Source of the DNA: an uncultured Pseudomonadota bacterium
Lineage (GTDB): Bacteria > Pseudomonadota > Gammaproteobacteria > Burkholderiales > Thiobacillaceae
Direction of reading: 5' to 3'
Length of the DNA stretch: 14,701 nt
Assembly: GCA_903918705.1 (NCBI GenBank)
Contig: CAIXFP010000662.1
Span: forward strand, 1 to 14,701
Each line of letters opens with the position of its first letter. Within the stretch, counting starts at the first letter, position 1. Shown in pieces: positions 12,522 through 14,701 of the stretch. The notes beneath the pieces are model-generated. The model ran no database searches and had not been told where the DNA came from. It was given only the letters and a program-made list of their open reading frames with translations. Made by a program: the position numbers and the translations under genes.

Positions 12522-13454
12522 TCATTGCAGGCGGTGCACCAGTTCCGCCAGCAGGCTGTCGGCGCCCTGAGCGATCAGTTCCTTCGCGGCGGCATGGCCG
12601 ACGGCTTCTGGGTCGGCCGGGTCGCCCGCGACTTCGCTGCGGTAGAAGCGGATGCCTTCCAGGTCGGCGACGAAGGCGCGCAGGTGGATGCGGCCGCCGT
12701 GGAGTTCCGCGAAGCCGCCGATGGGAGCCTGGCAGCCGCCTTGCAGCATGCGGCTCATGGCCCGCTCCGCGCGCACGCAGGCGGCGGTGTCCGGGTCGTT
12801 CAGGGGGGCGAGCAGGGCCGCCAGATCGGGACGGCCACAACGGATCTCGATGCCCAAGGCGCCCTGGCCCACCGCCGGCAGGCTTTCCTCCGGAGTCAGG
12901 ATGGCGCTGATGTGGTGGTCGAGGCCGAGTCGCTTCAGGCCGGCGGCGGCCAGCAGGATGGCGTCGTACTGGCCTTCCTCCAGCTTGCGCAGGCGGGTGT
13001 TGACGTTGCCGCGCAAAGTATCCACGTCCAGGGTCGGATAGGCGGCGCGCAACTGCACCTGGCGGCGCAGGCTGGAGGTGCCGACCCGAGCGCCGGAGGG
13101 CAGGTCGGCCAGACTGGCGTATTTCTTCGAGACGAAGGCATCGCGCGGGTCTTCCCGTTGGCCGATGGCCGCCAGTTCGAAACCTTCCGGCAAGTCCATG
13201 GGAACATCCTTGATGGAGTGGACGGCGAGGTCGGCGCGGCCTTCCGCCATGGCGGTTTCCAGTTCCTTGACGAACAGGCCCTTGCCGCCGATGCGGGACA
13301 GCGGCGAGTCGAGAATCTGGTCGCCCTGGGTGGTCATGCCGAGCAATTCGACTTCCAGGCCGGGGTGCAATGCCATGAGGCGCGCCTTGACGTGCTCGGC
13401 CTGCCACAGGGCAAGCTGGCTTTCACGGGTGGCGATGATGATCTTATTCAGCAT
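12522..13454 (-). CDS. hemC: Porphobilinogen deaminase (hydroxymethylbilane synthase) HemC
   Basis: A full-length 310-residue enzyme that links four porphobilinogen units into hydroxymethylbilane. It starts MLNKIIIATRESQLALWQAE. The catalytic aspartate lies in HSIKDVP (Asp83), the substrate-contacting segment is VGTSSLRRQVQLRAAYP (124-140), DTLRGNVNTRLRKLEEGQYD follows (145-164), and the dipyrromethane cofactor cysteine is Cys241 in LQGGCQAPIG. All key residues are present, so it should be active. It is the first gene of the minus-strand hem operon, 25 bases before hemD. Its upstream region is shared with the divergent thioredoxin-like gene; I see no confident promoter for hemC itself. Confidence 0.97.
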   Translation of the reverse strand: MLNKIIIATRESQLALWQAEHVKARLMALHPGLEVELLGMTTQGDQILDSPLSRIGGKGLFVKELETAMAEGRADLAVHSIKDVPMDLPEGFELAAIGQREDPRDAFVSKKYASLADLPSGARVGTSSLRRQVQLRAAYPTLDVDTLRGNVNTRLRKLEEGQYDAILLAAAGLKRLGLDHHISAILTPEESLPAVGQGALGIEIRCGRPDLAALLAPLNDPDTAACVRAERAMSRMLQGGCQAPIGGFAELHGGRIHLRAFVADLEGIRFYRSEVAGDPADPEAVGHAAAKELIAQGADSLLAELVHRLQ

Positions 13455-13464
13455 GATTTAACTA

Positions 13465-13492
13465 TTGTGAGTGTCGACGGCATCGTTAGAAT
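13465..13492 (+). promoter_or_regulatory. Probable sigma-70 promoter of the thioredoxin-like gene
   Basis: TTGTGA (13465-13470) and TAGAAT (13487-13492) are separated by 16 bases, matching the -35 and -10 boxes at four and five of six positions. Transcription would start near 13499, just before the GGAGGA ribosome binding site at 13505-13510. Confidence 0.45.
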
Positions 13493-13518
13493 GCCCCCGG
13501 AGATGGAGGAAAATGAAG

Positions 13519-14022
13519 ATGAAACAGATAGTTAAGCAGTTGTTCCTGTGGCTTGCGATCTTATCATGCGGCATCACTCCAGCCCGCGCGGATGTGCCCT
13601 ACGCCCATGACCTGCGGCAGGATGCCGCCGCGGCCCGCGCGGTGCAGGGCGTGGTGCTGCTGGTGTTCGTCGGGCAGCATTGCTCCTACTGCGAGACGGC
13701 GCTCAACGACTTCCTGATCCCCATGAGCGGCAATGCCGACTACAAATCCCGTGTGGTGATGCGACGCATCGACCGGAACGCCTTGCGCGACCTCAAGGAT
13801 TTCTCCGGGCACCCGGTGAGCCACCGCGAAATCGCCGAGGACTATGGTGTCCGCATGACCCCCACCGTGATGGTGTTCGACAGCGAAGGCCGCGCCCTGG
13901 TCAAGCCGCTGGTGGGACTGACCACGCTGGACTACTACGGCGCCAGCCTGGACCAGGCCATTGATCAGGGCGTGGCCAAGGTCCGCGGCAAGATATCCAG
14001 CCTGGCCCCGGACGGATACTGA
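13519..14022 (+). CDS. Secreted thioredoxin-fold protein with CSYC motif
   Basis: A 167-residue protein with a signal peptide (MKQIVKQLFLWLAILSCGITPARA, cleavage near residue 24). The mature part is a thioredoxin domain: strand VVLLVFVGQHCSYC with a CxxC active site (CSYC, mature N-terminal half), SRVVMRRID as the next strand, and the cis-proline loop YGVRMTPTVMVFDSEGRAL. It should act in the periplasm as a thiol reductase or oxidase; its substrate is unknown. I chose ATG 13519 because GGAGGA at 13505-13510 is 8 bases away; ATG 13513 is only 2 bases from it, and GTG 13471 lies inside the promoter. It is divergent from hemC and convergent with the kinase gene. Nothing in its sequence links it to haem synthesis directly. 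Confidence 0.82.
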   Translation: MKQIVKQLFLWLAILSCGITPARADVPYAHDLRQDAAAARAVQGVVLLVFVGQHCSYCETALNDFLIPMSGNADYKSRVVMRRIDRNALRDLKDFSGHPVSHREIAEDYGVRMTPTVMVFDSEGRALVKPLVGLTTLDYYGASLDQAIDQGVAKVRGKISSLAPDGY

Positions 14023-14026
14023 CCCC

Positions 14027-14062
14027 TCTCGCCAGCGCGCGGCCCGGCGAGACCCTCGTTTT
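14027..14062 (+). terminator. Intrinsic terminator after the thioredoxin-like gene
   Basis: TCTCGCC (14027-14033) pairs perfectly with GGCGAGA (14046-14052) over a 12-base GC-rich loop, followed after six bases by TTTT (14059-14062). It lies in the 39-base gap before the convergent kinase gene. The T-run is short, so efficiency is uncertain. Confidence 0.55.
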
Positions 14063-14701
14063 CAGATCGAGTAGCCGTATTCGGACTTGAAGCGATCGGC
14101 GATTTCGTCCCAGGTGAAGCGGTGGTTCTGGCCGCCGCGCTGGGCGATCTTGACGGCCCCGAGCAAGCCGGCGAGACGGCCGCAGGTGGGCCAGTCCATC
14201 CCCTTGTGCATGCCGGCCATGAGGCCGGCGCGATAGGCATCGCCGCAACCGGTGGGGTCTACCACCTCGCTCGCCCTGGCGGGCGCGATGTCATGCACCC
14301 GGCCATCGGCATGGATGCGCGAACCTTCGCCGCCCAGGGTCACCACCAGGGCGCGCACCTGTTTCGCCAACTGTTCCAGGCTCTGGCCGGTGCGCTCCTG
14401 CAGCAGCTTCGCTTCGTAATCATTGCAGGTGAGGTAGTCGGCCTGGCCGATGAAGTCCAGCAGTTCATCGCCATTGAACATGGGCAGTCCCTGGCCGGGG
14501 TCGAAGATGAAGGGGATGCCCGCCTCCTGGAACTGGCGCGCGTGCTCGATCATGCCCTGGCGGCCGTCCGGCGAGACGATGCCCAGCTTGATGCCGCCGG
14601 CGTCGGCCACCTGGTTCTGATGGGAGAAGGTCATCGCCCCGGGGTGGAAGGCGGTAATCTGGTTGTCGTCCAGGTCGGTGGTGATGAAGGCCTGAGCGGT
14701 G
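14062..14701 (-). CDS. PfkB-family sugar or nucleoside kinase (partial, N-terminus outside window)
   Basis: The visible 212 residues are the C-terminal two thirds of a ribokinase/PfkB-family kinase; the frame stays open to the window edge and the family is about 310 residues. It reads FITTDLDDNQITAFHPGAM at the edge, then IPFIFDPGQGLPMF, the segment ADYLTCNDYEAKLLQERTG, the nucleotide-binding stretch VRALVVTLGGEGSRIHADGR, and the second PfkB signature VVDPTGCGDAYRAGLMAGM, whose final Asp is the catalytic base. The usual GAGD is GCGD here, a tolerated variant. Related betaproteobacterial proteins are annotated as adenosine kinase or carbohydrate kinase; substrate cannot be told from this part. 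The gene ends SEYGYSI and converges on the thioredoxin-like gene. Confidence 0.88.
   Translation of the reverse strand, partial: TAQAFITTDLDDNQITAFHPGAMTFSHQNQVADAGGIKLGIVSPDGRQGMIEHARQFQEAGIPFIFDPGQGLPMFNGDELLDFIGQADYLTCNDYEAKLLQERTGQSLEQLAKQVRALVVTLGGEGSRIHADGRVHDIAPARASEVVDPTGCGDAYRAGLMAGMHKGMDWPTCGRLAGLLGAVKIAQRGGQNHRFTWDEIADRFKSEYGYSI

Noticed and set aside
13471..13518. GTG start at 13471 for the thioredoxin-like gene
   Set aside because: It would overlap the likely promoter and place basic, non-signal residues before the signal peptide.
12327..13535. Long plus-strand open frame (402 codons) opposite hemC
   Set aside because: HemC on the minus strand has every catalytic residue. The plus-strand frame has no recognisable motif.

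Overview
The window reads as high-GC chromosomal DNA of a betaproteobacterium. Rhodocyclales or a related order is my inference from the gene families, the hemC-hemD-hemX-hemY order and the beta-type MSHA pilus genes. There is no rRNA, tRNA, CRISPR array or intact transposase, and no stretch over 300 bases lacks a gene.

Positions 1-10252 (plus strand) carry most of an MSHA-type (mannose-sensitive haemagglutinin, type IV) pilus cluster. The order is the tail of a probable mshP, then mshQ (a 1183-residue tip or adhesin protein with a beta-solenoid, LamG and DUF6701 region), mshI (PilM-like), a PilN-like gene, mshJ (PilO-like), mshK (pilotin or accessory protein), mshL (secretin), mshM (AAA ATPase) and mshN (TPR protein). 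Most junctions from mshP to mshL are stop-start overlaps, so they are probably one translationally coupled operon. The pilus motor and platform genes (mshE, mshG, mshF) and the pilins are not in the window.

Positions 10331-13454 (minus strand) hold a haem biosynthesis operon, hemC-hemD-hemX-hemY, convergent with mshN. HemC and HemD make uroporphyrinogen III from porphobilinogen. HemX and HemY are the membrane proteins that usually accompany them. HemY has only its N-terminal membrane domain and has lost the usual TPR part.

Positions 13519-14022 (plus) encode a secreted thioredoxin-fold protein with a CSYC motif, divergent from hemC. At 14062-14701 (minus) lies the C-terminal two thirds of a PfkB-family sugar or nucleoside kinase that runs off the window; a terminator hairpin separates the two.

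I found no wholly new gene system. The most unusual signal is repeat DNA within the MSHA cluster. A palindromic MITE-like element of about 100 bp sits inside the 5' end of mshL. A REP-like hairpin block separates mshL and mshM. Two intergenic-type hairpins are read through in frame inside mshN. Heptamer tandem repeats sit in front of mshI and at the start of mshL. The truncated hemY and the 18-residue beta-solenoid of MshQ are the other points worth checking.
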